A stretch of 64,000 nt of DNA from Vreelandella alkaliphila (GCF_016107625.1 NZ_JABASV010000008.1:124001-188000); one strand, 5' to 3'; positions 1-7,961 are shown, counted from the stretch's first letter. Notes: a model not told the origin generated them from the letters alone. Numbers and translations: made by a program.

Positions 1-192
1 GCGGCGCGGCTGGATAGGCTGCGGGTAATAAGATTAGATAGGCGGATGGATGCCGTCATTAGTGACACTCCTAGAGTTAAGGAGTCGCCACGATCCTTCC
101 TACGGGATTGGGTGGCGACTGTACGCAGGGTAGGAAACCGGCACTCTAGGAAACCGGCCAAGCCGAAGCTTGCCCACGCACAGCCGCCATAA
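1..192 (+). CDS. Possible 3' end of an unrecognised gene (partial)
   Basis: Frame 1 is open from the first base to a TAA at 190-192, giving 63 codons with no start in view. The predicted tail is very basic (many Arg and Lys) and ends in a Pro/Lys-rich stretch. It uses many codons that are rare in the neighbouring core genes (AGG, AGA, ATA, TTA, CTA), which fits either foreign DNA or non-coding sequence. I recognise no family. Between its stop and the alpA-like gene there is only a terminator-like hairpin. The call is tentative. Confidence 0.3.
   Translation, partial: AARLDRLRVIRLDRRMDAVISDTPRVKESPRSFLRDWVATVRRVGNRHSRKPAKPKLAHAQPP
131..158. repeat. 12-bp direct repeat, two copies
   Basis: The sequence TAGGAAACCGGC occurs at 131-142 and again at 147-158, a 16-bp period. 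It lies inside the possible coding tail at the left edge. The spacing would allow two protein copies to bind side by side, but nothing else supports a regulatory or replicative role. Confidence 0.5.
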
Positions 193-206
193 CATTCAGC
201 GGGCAC

Positions 207-236
207 AAAAAAAGCGCCTGCTAATATGGGGGCGCT
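207..236 (-). terminator. Intrinsic terminator downstream of the alpA-like gene
   Basis: AGCGCC (213-218) pairs with GGCGCT (231-236), and the A-run at 207-213 becomes a U-run on the minus strand. It sits about 90 bp beyond the stop of the alpA-like gene and would end the integrase-to-alpA transcript. Confidence 0.5.
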
Positions 237-328
237 ATTGCGCCTAGAGGTAAACGGGTTCCTACGCCCGACTGACGATTTTGCGCCAGCAAGTGAAGCA
301 TAGCGGGAAGCGCTGGGAATAGTCAACA

Positions 329-535
329 TCACGCGGCCCCCTTTTCTTGGCGGGCGGCTTCAATGCGCTGTTCAATCCACTGCTCGACTTCGGATTCTAC
401 CCAAGCGACGGCGCGACCGTGCGGGTTAAGCTGAATAGGCCGTGGAAATTGGCCCCTTTCCATAAGCCGGTAAAGGGCGGAATCGCTTAGTGTGGTGCGC
501 TTGCGAACTTCGGGGCGCTTAAGAAGTGTTGCCAT
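329..535 (-). CDS. AlpA-family transcriptional regulator / excisionase-like protein
   Basis: The product is a 68-residue winged-helix/MerR-like DNA-binding protein of the AlpA family, found in P4-like satellites and islands where it activates the integrase or acts as recombination directionality factor. The diagnostic layout is an N-terminal LKRPEV segment, a helix-turn-helix with SALYRLMERGQFPRPI, and a C-terminal WVESEVEQWI helix. The start is set by an AAGGTG ribosome-binding site just upstream. The gene follows the integrase and the 177-codon gene in the same direction and ends before a terminator. The family call is firm; whether it is activator or excisionase is inference. Confidence 0.85.
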   Translation of the reverse strand: MATLLKRPEVRKRTTLSDSALYRLMERGQFPRPIQLNPHGRAVAWVESEVEQWIEQRIEAARQEKGAA

Positions 536-635
536 GTTATCACCTTGGTTGCTCTTGGGATTACATGGCTAATGCTGGCTAAATAGCTCTTTTGGGTATA
601 ACTCACGACAAGCTCACCTTGAGGAGTAAATCTTT

Positions 636-1160
636 TTAATTTTCCTTATTGATGGCTTTTTTTAGCATTTTCTTTCTATAATTCAGAAGGTTATCTAAGG
701 TGGCTAGCATCACATTCCCATCAACAGAATATACCATTTTCTCTTGACGGCGGTCTTTTACCTCTCTCTGCAGGGTAGATCGGCTCATATCATATTTTTT
801 CGCTACAGCCTCATATGTTTCATTATCAAGCTTGCTGTTTTCGCCACCTTTCATCCTGACTTTTATCAACTCCTGAATAGCCATTTCTCTTTTGAATTTA
901 TCTGCGGTTCCAATTCTTGCCTGTATTAGACCAGCATGCTCTCCTAAATAACGATCACGACCACCAATAAAGCGCCTTGCCGCTTCTGCAAGCGCACGAA
1001 CATCCTCAGCGCTTAACTGAGTGCCTTCGTCTTCTGCTAAGATCGCCTCCTCTAAGGCGAACAAAAGACGCCCTTTTTCCTCGCCATGTTGGCGAATAGA
1101 GCGCTTGCGGTCAGAACTTTTAATAAACTCTAGGGCCGTTTTTTCCCATTCTTTATCCAT
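636..1160 (-). CDS. Unrecognised island protein with a predicted helix-turn-helix
   Basis: The gene encodes 174 residues from the ATG at 1160, or 177 from a GTG at 1169. I prefer the ATG because AAAGG lies at proper distance before it. It overlaps the 3' end of the integrase gene by 8 bp, so translation is probably coupled. The protein is highly charged and mostly helical, and it has no membrane segment or signal peptide. Near residues 125-150 the stretch YEAVAKKYDMSRSTLQREV looks like a helix-turn-helix, so DNA binding is likely. I recognise no family. The DNA is clearly more AT-rich than the integrase beside it, which suggests a separate origin. A role in controlling element excision or copy state is plausible by position only. 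Confidence 0.75.
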   Translation of the reverse strand: MDKEWEKTALEFIKSSDRKRSIRQHGEEKGRLLFALEEAILAEDEGTQLSAEDVRALAEAARRFIGGRDRYLGEHAGLIQARIGTADKFKREMAIQELIKVRMKGGENSKLDNETYEAVAKKYDMSRSTLQREVKDRRQEKMVYSVDGNVMLATLDNLLNYRKKMLKKAINKEN

Positions 1161-2385
1161 GACTAGCACCTTTGAATGGCACCACGTTTTGACTGCCTTC
1201 GCGTAGCGCGTCCAGGTAGTCGGCCCACGCCTGCAGCATTTCGCGGCGCTGCTCTAGGAAAGCCGTCCGGTTGTAGGCGCGCCCATTGGCGTCTCTTACT
1301 ACGTGGGCCAATTGCTGCTCAATATGAGCGGGTGGGAAGTTTAAGCGCTCCTCTAGCACCGTGCGGGCCATGGCCCTAAAGCCGTGGGCAGTCATTCGGC
1401 CTTTATAGCCCATGCCAGCCATAGCGGCAGTAATAGCGTTCTCACTCATTGGGCGGTCACGGCTTCTAGCACCTGGGAACACATAACGGCTTCGTCCGGT
1501 TAGGTCGTGTAGATCGGTCAGCACCTCGATTGCTTGCGAAGCCAGCGGCACGATTAGCGGCGGGCCGTTTTTGCTCGGGGTGAACTTCCAGGTTGCTTCT
1601 TCCAGGTTGATCGCGTCCCATTCAGCGCGGCGAAGCTCGCCAGGGCGAACGAACACCAACGCGGACAACTTGAGCGCGGCCAGCGTTACCGGCTCGCCAG
1701 AATAAGCGTAAATGGCGCGCATCAGCTTGGCGATTTCATCAGGTTCAGTAATGGCGGGATGGTGCTTTATCTGCGGCGATTTAAGGGCACCTTTCAGATC
1801 GGCGGCGGGGTCACGGTCGGCGCGCTCTGTCGCTATGGCATAACGAAAAATCATACTCGCCAGGGTGCGCACTCGCTTAGCTGTCTCTAGCTTGCCTTGC
1901 TTCTCAATCTTACGCAGGCAATCAAGCAATTCTGGGGCCGTGATCTCAGAAAGCACACGGTTACCCAAAACCGGCAGCAAGTGAAGTTCTAGGCGGCGCT
2001 TGTCGTGCCGATAATGGTCGTGAACCACCTTATCTTTATGAACGGCTAGCCATTCGGTGGCCACTGCGTTCAGTGTATTGGCAGCCGCCACCTTGCTTGC
2101 ACGTCGCTCGGCTTGCTTCGCTGCGCTCGGGTCAATCCCCTGAGCAAGCTGACGGCGGGCATCCTCTCGCTTTTCACGGGCCTGGGCTAGTGTGGTCTCT
2201 GGATAGATGCCAAGCGCCAGCCGCTTCTCTTTGCCGTTGAAGCGATATTTCAGCCGCCAGTAAGTGCCACCGCTGGGGGTGATCTCCAAATACATACCGC
2301 CACCATCGGACAGCTTATAGGCTTTTTCCTTCGGCTTGGCATTGCGCACAGCGGTAGCGGTCAGCTTGTTGGTGGCTCGGGTCAT
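1153..2385 (-). CDS. int: P4-type tyrosine recombinase (integrase)
   Basis: The enzyme catalyses site-specific integration and excision of the island at tRNA-Ser. The 410-residue protein has the N-terminal DUF4102 arm-binding domain (about residues 5-90), a core-binding SAM-like domain (about 100-190) and the catalytic domain. Visible catalytic residues are the Arg in VRPGELRRAEW, the HGFR box, the later His in QLAHVV and the Tyr in AYNR. Full length and motifs indicate an intact enzyme. I chose the ATG at 2385, preceded by AGG at 8 nt, over an upstream GTG at 2394 that overlaps that site. The gene reads away from the tRNA and overlaps the next gene by 8 bp. Confidence 0.95.
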   Translation of the reverse strand: MTRATNKLTATAVRNAKPKEKAYKLSDGGGMYLEITPSGGTYWRLKYRFNGKEKRLALGIYPETTLAQAREKREDARRQLAQGIDPSAAKQAERRASKVAAANTLNAVATEWLAVHKDKVVHDHYRHDKRRLELHLLPVLGNRVLSEITAPELLDCLRKIEKQGKLETAKRVRTLASMIFRYAIATERADRDPAADLKGALKSPQIKHHPAITEPDEIAKLMRAIYAYSGEPVTLAALKLSALVFVRPGELRRAEWDAINLEEATWKFTPSKNGPPLIVPLASQAIEVLTDLHDLTGRSRYVFPGARSRDRPMSENAITAAMAGMGYKGRMTAHGFRAMARTVLEERLNFPPAHIEQQLAHVVRDANGRAYNRTAFLEQRREMLQAWADYLDALREGSQNVVPFKGASHG

Positions 2386-2412
2386 TGGGGGCACCTAAAA
2401 ACGTAGTTTTGG

Positions 2413-2435
2413 CATATGCCCCCACATATGCCCCC
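2413..2435. repeat. Tandem CATATGCCCCC repeats, candidate integrase arm sites
   Basis: CATATGCCCCC is present at 2413-2423 and 2425-2435, directly upstream of the integrase start and 115 bp from the tRNA 3' end. Paired G/C-run repeats of this kind between attachment core and int gene are typical arm-type binding sites of P4-like integrases. They also cover the int promoter region, so they could mediate autorepression. The function is inferred. Confidence 0.6.
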
Positions 2436-2480
2436 TTAGATGGTGCGAAGTCAAGGGGTGTTCTGGGAATTACAGGCAAC

Positions 2481-2502
2481 AAAAAAGCGCCCTAAGGCGC
2501 TT
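2481..2502 (-). terminator. Intrinsic terminator of tRNA-Ser
   Basis: AAGCGCC (2485-2491) and GGCGCTT (2496-2502) form a 7-bp stem with a 4-nt loop; the A-run at 2481-2486 gives a U-run on the minus strand. It lies 48 bp beyond the tRNA 3' end. Because it is on the island side of the junction, it was brought or reconstituted by the element. Confidence 0.75.
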
Positions 2503-2549
2503 CGTTGCTGGGTTTCAGGTGCTTTATGGGAACATCTGAAACCATGTTG

Positions 2550-2640
2550 TGGCGGAGGGACAGGGATTCGAACCCTGGATAGGCTATTAACCTATGCCGG
2601 TTTTCAAGACCGGTGCATTCAACCGCTCTGCCATCCCTCC
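2550..2640 (-). tRNA. tRNA-Ser, anticodon UGA
   Basis: The minus strand folds into a 91-nt class II tRNA. The acceptor is GGAGGGA paired with TCCCTCC, the anticodon stem is CCGGT/ACCGG around the loop CTTGAAA (anticodon TGA), there is a long variable arm typical of serine tRNAs, and the T-arm contains GGTTCGAATCC. The CCA end is encoded (2550-2552). It serves as the attachment site of the island, which reconstitutes an intact 3' end. Confidence 0.97.
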
Positions 2641-2655
2641 GGCTTATGGGTGCGT

Positions 2656-2683
2656 ATAATAACAGCTTTCCCTTGGAAGTCAA
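2656..2683 (-). promoter_or_regulatory. Sigma-70 promoter of tRNA-Ser
   Basis: On the minus strand TTGACT (2678-2683) and TATTAT (2656-2661) are separated by 16 bp, and the mature tRNA begins 16 nt after the -10 element. This is a near-consensus stable-RNA promoter in the short gap after the antiporter stop codon. Confidence 0.8.
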
Positions 2684-2698
2684 CGCCTTTCCGGTTAA

Positions 2699-4405
2699 TT
2701 AGTAGAGCCTTAAGCCAACACGGGTAATGTTCCCGCCTTCCATTTCACTAACCACCCAGTGAATGCCATGCCAGTCGACATCGTCGCCGACTACTGGGTG
2801 GCCGCCGACGCGTAGCGAGATAAACTCCGCAAGCGTCATATCCTGCTCACCGGGGCTTAAGGTTAAACCATAGGCTTGGGCAATATCCTGCATTTGCGCT
2901 TCGCCATCCAAGGTAAAGGTACCAAAGAAGGCCCGCTCTTGTTTAAGCTTTGCATCGCCGTTGAATAGGCGATTGAGCGCGACTAGGTCTTCGGTGCGGC
3001 CAATGACACAAATGACATCATCAAGCTTAAGCCGCGTACTCCCTTTGGGGTGAAGCATAACGTGGTTGCGAAATAGCGCCGAAATCAATGCGCCCGAAGG
3101 GAAACGCAGCAGCCGGATAGGAACATCTTCTAAGTCTTCGTTTTCGACCACGTAAACAAACATCTCAAAATCATTATCCGGCATTATGCCCAGCGGCCCT
3201 CGGCGGTTCGGCGTGGTACCTACAGGCACTTCTACTTTCAGCCATCGCGCCATAAATGTTAGCGAACCGCCCTGAATAAGCAGCGACATCAGTACCACCG
3301 CAAACGCTACGTTAAAGTATAACGAGGCGTTTTCTACCCCGCCGATTAACGGGAAGATAGCCAATACAATAGGTACCGCGCCCCGCAAGCCAACCCAAGC
3401 AATAAAGAAGGTTTCTCGCCAGCGGAATTTGAAAAATGGCTTAATGGTGATCAACACCGCCAGGGGGCGTGCAACAAAAATCAGTGCTAGCGCAACTAGC
3501 CCTGCTGGCAATGCCACGTCCCAGAGCTGGCTTGGAGTGACGAGTAAGCCCAGCACCAGGAACAAACCAATTTGGCTCAGCCAAGCCAACCCGTCGTGTA
3601 CCGGAAGAATAAAGTTAAGGTGGCGCCCAGGCTGATTACCAATCATCAACCCTGCTAAATAAATGGCCAGGAAGCCGCTGCCGCCTAGCACGCTGGTTAA
3701 TCCAAACACGCTAAACCCAAGCGCCAGCGCTAGCATGGCATAAAGGCCCGGGGCTAGATCTAACCAACGCAGCAGCTTAGCGCTTAGCCAACCACCACCA
3801 ATACCAACAACTAAACCAATCCCAAACTGGGAAATGAAGAACAGCAGTGTTTCGCCAATGCCGCCAATATCACCAACCAACAGCTCGACCAACATCAACG
3901 TGAGGAAAATGGCCATCGGGTCGTTGGTACCCGATTCAATTTCCAGCGTGGCCCCTACCCGCTCGTTGAGGTTAACCCCACGGCCGCTAAGCATCGAGAA
4001 CACGGCTGCGGCATCGGTGGAGCCAACAATTGCCCCAACAAGCAATCCCTGTACTAGGGAAAGGTCAAACACCCACATGGAAATGACACCAACAATAGCG
4101 CTGGTGATAAAGACGCCAAAGGTGGCTAACGAGAGCGCAGGCCTAAAGCCGACACGGAACGTTTTTAATCGAGTGCGAAGGCCGCCATCCAGCAGAATCA
4201 TTGCGAGCGCTAGATGGCCAATCGTGAACGCCATGGTGTAATCGTCAAACTCAACCCCTAGCAGGCCCTCTTCCCCCGCAAGCATGCCAAGTCCTAAGAA
4301 AATCAGTAGCAGCGGCACTCCCATCATTGAAGAAAGACGGCTCGCTAAAATGCTGAGCGCCATCAGGGAACCGCCTACTAAGAAGAACGTGTAAATTGCG
4401 TCCAT
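2699..4405 (-). CDS. cvrA: K+/H+ antiporter of the CvrA/NhaP2 family
   Basis: This is an inner-membrane CPA1 antiporter that exports K+ in exchange for protons and protects against K+ overload and osmotic or alkaline shifts, a sensible function in a halophile. About 12 hydrophobic segments occupy the first 390 residues; the STDAAAVFS and ESGTNDPMA stretches are the CPA1 signature around the ion-binding Asp residues. A TrkA_C regulatory domain follows (about 400-480) and a CorC/HlyC-like domain closes the protein. The length (568 aa) agrees with E. coli CvrA. I set the start at the ATG at 4405 because GGAGA precedes it; the open frame continues 15 codons to a GTG with no ribosome-binding site. 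Confidence 0.9.
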   Translation of the reverse strand: MDAIYTFFLVGGSLMALSILASRLSSMMGVPLLLIFLGLGMLAGEEGLLGVEFDDYTMAFTIGHLALAMILLDGGLRTRLKTFRVGFRPALSLATFGVFITSAIVGVISMWVFDLSLVQGLLVGAIVGSTDAAAVFSMLSGRGVNLNERVGATLEIESGTNDPMAIFLTLMLVELLVGDIGGIGETLLFFISQFGIGLVVGIGGGWLSAKLLRWLDLAPGLYAMLALALGFSVFGLTSVLGGSGFLAIYLAGLMIGNQPGRHLNFILPVHDGLAWLSQIGLFLVLGLLVTPSQLWDVALPAGLVALALIFVARPLAVLITIKPFFKFRWRETFFIAWVGLRGAVPIVLAIFPLIGGVENASLYFNVAFAVVLMSLLIQGGSLTFMARWLKVEVPVGTTPNRRGPLGIMPDNDFEMFVYVVENEDLEDVPIRLLRFPSGALISALFRNHVMLHPKGSTRLKLDDVICVIGRTEDLVALNRLFNGDAKLKQERAFFGTFTLDGEAQMQDIAQAYGLTLSPGEQDMTLAEFISLRVGGHPVVGDDVDWHGIHWVVSEMEGGNITRVGLRLY

Positions 4406-4552
4406 GTCTCTCCGTCTCACCATCAATGCCGTTCTATTATTACATGCCACCGTACAATTTACTGAGCTTGTTAGGCTTGTCGCTTACAGGGGCTAGCCAG
4501 ATCCTTCACCTCACAGCTAAACTCCGGCGTCATACCATCGGGAGTTAAGGTT

Positions 4553-5713
4553 ATGTTGAACGCTTTTTGGCGTGTCGGTTCACTTGTATTCTTCACATTA
4601 AGCATTTTTTTATTATTTTCAATTTCAGCCACTTACGCAAATGAAGACAGCGAAACAGTTAGTAGCAGTGAGCCGCTTACGCTTGAGAGCGAGGTATCAT
4701 TGCCCATTGGGCTATGGCCACCTACAGGCAATGACGCAGCAGAAGATGACCCGGAAGAAGCGCCCAGCATGGCGCTTGCACCACCACCGCCATTAGAGCC
4801 GCCTCCCTTAAAGCAGCTTCGTCTAATGCTAGACTGGTATGTCAGCCCTCAGCACGCAGCCTTAATTGTGGCGAAGCAGCGTGGCCTGTTTGCTGCCCAT
4901 GGACTTGAACTTGAATTATTAACCCCCGCAGACCCATCTATCGCGATCAAACTGTTGACGGCGGGAGAAGTTGATCTGGCGTTAACGCGTCAGCCGTTGT
5001 TGCATTTACACGTTCACGATGGTGCCGCTATTACCCGTATTGGCACGCTGATTGAGACACCACTAAATGCTGTCATCGTGGCGGGAGACGTCCCTACAGG
5101 CGAAACTACCGATCAACTTGCAGGGTTGCACTATGGCTTTTCCACCCGCGAAGGGCGTGATGTGCTGGCAGATCAGCTGGTGCCTACCTCATTTCGCCAA
5201 ATCGACGATTTCGCCCCGCCGGAAAGCGTCCACTTTGATGCTGCCAGTGCCCTGCGAGAAGGCCGAGTTGATGCAATCGCCGATGGCTTTTATCACACTC
5301 TGCCACAACAGCTGGCGTCAGATGGCATTATCACCCACACCGTACGTTACAACGACGTTGACGTGCCGCGTCATGACGGTTTGATACTACTGGCAAATAG
5401 CGACACAGTAACAAGACGATCAGCCACTTGGTCACGTGTCCTTATTGCTTTGGAAGAGGCGAGCAATTGGATTATCGAAAACCCGGAAGCAGCGTGGTCA
5501 CTGCTGATTAGCAGCCATCCTGTACTGGATAATGCGATTAACGAAGCCGCCTGGGACGACCTATTACGCCGCATTGCCATTAGTCCGGCGGCTCTTGATG
5601 CCCGACGCTATGCATCATTCGAACACTATCTTGAGCAAGCAGGTATTATCGAAACAGCATTGCCGGTTGCCCGGCTAGCCGTCAATCCTCATACGTTGGC
5701 CGATGTACGCTGA
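4553..5713 (+). CDS. Orphan periplasmic binding protein, NMT1/THI5 (ThiY-like) family
   Basis: The product is a 386-residue exported protein with a signal peptide (hydrophobic core at about 10-26, likely cleavage after ATYA near residue 29). An acidic and proline-rich linker (about 30-85, with repeated Pro in APPPPLEPPPL) precedes an NMT1/THI5-like fold: the LMLDWYVSPQHAALIVAKQRG segment and the GEVDLALT segment match the ThiY class that binds thiamine pyrimidine precursors. No permease or ATPase gene lies nearby, so either it works with a transporter encoded elsewhere or it has another role. The ligand is unknown. The next gene starts 26 bp later and may be co-transcribed. Confidence 0.75.
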   Translation: MLNAFWRVGSLVFFTLSIFLLFSISATYANEDSETVSSSEPLTLESEVSLPIGLWPPTGNDAAEDDPEEAPSMALAPPPPLEPPPLKQLRLMLDWYVSPQHAALIVAKQRGLFAAHGLELELLTPADPSIAIKLLTAGEVDLALTRQPLLHLHVHDGAAITRIGTLIETPLNAVIVAGDVPTGETTDQLAGLHYGFSTREGRDVLADQLVPTSFRQIDDFAPPESVHFDAASALREGRVDAIADGFYHTLPQQLASDGIITHTVRYNDVDVPRHDGLILLANSDTVTRRSATWSRVLIALEEASNWIIENPEAAWSLLISSHPVLDNAINEAAWDDLLRRIAISPAALDARRYASFEHYLEQAGIIETALPVARLAVNPHTLADVR

Positions 5714-5739
5714 AATAAGGTAGTAATGACGCAAGCACC

Positions 5740-7125
5740 ATGAGTAACACACCACTGATATTTATTGATGTTGAGACGACAGGCACCCGTGCGACGCGTG
5801 ACCGCATTACCGAAATTGCTGCCTTAAAGGTAGTCAATGATCACATAGTGGATCGCTGGGTCAGCCTGATTAATCCTGGCACCAGCGTGCCTTCTCACAT
5901 TAGCCAGCTCACCGGCATTTATGATGAAATGCTGATTGATGCGCCCTCTTTTCAGACCATTGCGCACAGCTTGCGCGAATGGCTCGGTGAAGACTGCCTT
6001 GTAGCCCACAATGCACGCTTTGATGCCAGCTTTCTGCGCAACGAGTTCAAGCGTGCCGATATTACCTATCAGCCGCTACTCCGCTGCACACTGCGCATTT
6101 CCCGCCGCTTAATACCTGAACTGCCCAAGCACAATCTCCGCGCCTTATTGGCGCATTTCAACATTCCACAAGCCCGCCAGCATCGGGCAGAGGATGATGC
6201 CACTGCGCTTTGGAAGCTGTGGGAAACCTGGCAGCAGCAGTATGACGCTGGCAGTTGGCAAGCCGCTCTAGCCGATGAGCAGCGCCACCGAAGCCTGCCC
6301 GCACATTTACCCAGTGAGCAACTAACCGGGCTTCCTGCTTCTCCAGGGGTTTATTTGTTTTATGGTCACAACCGCCTTCCCTTGTACGTTGGCAAAAGCA
6401 TTAATTTACGCAGCCGCGTGCTTGGCCATTTCCAGCGCGACCACCAGGACGACAAAGAAATGCGCCTTGCCCAGCAAATACAGCACATTGAGTGGGAAGA
6501 AACCGCTGGCGATTTAAGCGCCCAGCTAAGAGAGGCTCAACTAGTCAAAGAGCTGATGCCGATTATGAACCGACAGTTACGCCGTCAGGGGCATTTAAAA
6601 ACGTGGTATTGGCCAACCGATCAACCTTGCCCAACGCTGGTCAGCGGCAAAGCCATCAGCCAGCCTCAGCCGGGAAAGCTCTTTGGGCTGTTTCGCAGTG
6701 CCAAAGAAGCTAAAGATGCGCTGCGTAATATTGCCGAAACACATCAGCTTTGCCCGCAAGTGCTCGGAATAGATAAGGGAACAGGACGGTGTTTTGCTAA
6801 TCAGTTAGGCAAGTGTCGAGGCGCCTGCTGCGGGCAGGAGCCACTTGAAAGCCACACGCAGCGCGCCCAAGTAGCATTAGCAGCTTTTCAAGTAAAAACA
6901 TGGCCCTGGCCGGGGCGAATTATTATTCGCGAGAAAAGCCGTAAAAATGGCCCAACTAGCCATCATGTGGTCGATCACTGGTGCTATTTAGGCAGCGCCA
7001 CGACCAAACAGCGTGCCTTGGGGCTAAAGGGAGTCGCTGCCAAATTTGATGTGGATACCTATCGCATCCTAAACCGTTTTTTACGCGAACCAGAGCGGCA
7101 CAACCTGACGGTTCTGCCGCTCTAG
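5740..7125 (+). CDS. DEDDh exonuclease fused to a GIY-YIG (UvrC/Cho-like) nuclease
   Basis: The 461-residue protein joins two nucleases. Residues 5-165 are a DnaQ-like 3'-5' exonuclease with all acidic residues visible: D10 and E12 in DVETTG, D95 in HNARFD, and H148 with D152/D153 in HRAEDD. Residues 200-285 are a GIY-YIG endonuclease with GVYLF, LYVGKS, R224 and E266. The C-terminal part has a cysteine quartet C338, C351, C359, C363 spaced as in UvrC. Both catalytic centres look intact. The family is widespread in proteobacteria and is presumed to act in DNA repair, possibly as a Cho-like nuclease, but its physiological substrate is not known to me. Confidence 0.88.
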   Translation: MSNTPLIFIDVETTGTRATRDRITEIAALKVVNDHIVDRWVSLINPGTSVPSHISQLTGIYDEMLIDAPSFQTIAHSLREWLGEDCLVAHNARFDASFLRNEFKRADITYQPLLRCTLRISRRLIPELPKHNLRALLAHFNIPQARQHRAEDDATALWKLWETWQQQYDAGSWQAALADEQRHRSLPAHLPSEQLTGLPASPGVYLFYGHNRLPLYVGKSINLRSRVLGHFQRDHQDDKEMRLAQQIQHIEWEETAGDLSAQLREAQLVKELMPIMNRQLRRQGHLKTWYWPTDQPCPTLVSGKAISQPQPGKLFGLFRSAKEAKDALRNIAETHQLCPQVLGIDKGTGRCFANQLGKCRGACCGQEPLESHTQRAQVALAAFQVKTWPWPGRIIIREKSRKNGPTSHHVVDHWCYLGSATTKQRALGLKGVAAKFDVDTYRILNRFLREPERHNLTVLPL

Positions 7126-7154
7126 CTCTACGCTACTTAGCGTTGCCTGCAGGG

Positions 7155-7961
7155 CTACGCGTTGGCGGCCATAAATGTATCAACGGCTTGCTGGAATGCT
7201 TCTGGCTGATCGGCGTGAAGCCAATGCCCGGCGTTTTTAAGTGTTACTACTCTTGCGCGTGGCAGTACTTCGCGTAGCGCTGGTAGCATGTCATCTGCGA
7301 CGTAGTGCGAATCAGCGCCTTTAAGCACCAGTGTCGGCCCTTCGAAAGCGCGGTCACCATCAGGTTTGCCGATAATCGCTTCATAACCACGTTGAATTTC
7401 ATCCAACCCAACGCGCACCTCCATCTCACCCTGCTCATTGCGCACTAAATTGGTGGCAAGAAATAGCCGAGTTGGACGGGAGTCAACATGCTCGGCCAAT
7501 AAGGCATCGGCTTCACGGCGGTTAGTGGGTTTACCCGCTTTTACCCGTTCGAGTGCAGCAAATACATCGTCGTGGCCATGCTGATAAGCTACCGGGGCGA
7601 TATCTGCCACCATCAGTGACGCACAGCGTTCAGGGTTCATACGCGCCAGCGTAATAGCCACCTTCCCGCCCATGGAGTGACCCAATACATGTGCGCGTTC
7701 GATCCCAAGCTTATCGAGCGCCGCCAACACATCTTGGCTCATAGCGGTATAGCTCATACCTTCTGCATGAGGTGAACGGCCGTGGTTACGAAGATCCACA
7801 GCAATGACCCGCCTACTGCGCTGCCAAACCTTTAAATGCGAACGCCAGTTATCGGCGCTACCCAACAAACCGTGGATCACCACAAGAGGTAGTTGATCGT
7901 CGCTACCTGATTCGTCGGGCAAATCGATCACATAAAGATCAACACGGGAATCATCAGTCAT
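7155..7961 (-). CDS. ybfF: Alpha/beta-hydrolase, YbfF-type esterase
   Basis: The protein is a 268-residue cytosolic serine esterase acting on short acyl esters or acyl-CoA-like substrates. The nucleophile elbow GHSMGG lies near residue 95, an oxyanion HGLLGSADNW segment near residue 30, and the catalytic His is in NAGHWLHAD near the C-terminus; length and motifs fit the YbfF group. There is no signal peptide. It is followed convergently by the exonuclease fusion gene only 29 bp away. The gene name follows family resemblance; the natural substrate is unknown. Confidence 0.85.
   Translation of the reverse strand: MTDDSRVDLYVIDLPDESGSDDQLPLVVIHGLLGSADNWRSHLKVWQRSRRVIAVDLRNHGRSPHAEGMSYTAMSQDVLAALDKLGIERAHVLGHSMGGKVAITLARMNPERCASLMVADIAPVAYQHGHDDVFAALERVKAGKPTNRREADALLAEHVDSRPTRLFLATNLVRNEQGEMEVRVGLDEIQRGYEAIIGKPDGDRAFEGPTLVLKGADSHYVADDMLPALREVLPRARVVTLKNAGHWLHADQPEAFQQAVDTFMAANA

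Larger units (their letters stand above)
1..2570. mobile_element. End of an integrative element inserted at tRNA-Ser, cut by the left window edge
   Basis: A P4-type integrase lies directly beyond the 3' end of a tRNA-Ser gene, with paired arm-like repeats between them, an AlpA-type regulator and an AT-rich gene of no recognised family. This is the standard arrangement of a genomic island or satellite-prophage end. Such integrases recombine within the 3' part of the tRNA, so I place the edge near 2550-2570. No second copy of the tRNA 3' end occurs between 1 and 2400, so the other boundary must lie off the left edge. The size and cargo of the element cannot be judged here. Confidence 0.7.

Noticed and set aside
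2440..2727. 95-codon plus-strand frame across the tRNA-Ser gene
   Set aside because: It reads through the tRNA and its terminator, a common artefact next to tRNA genes.
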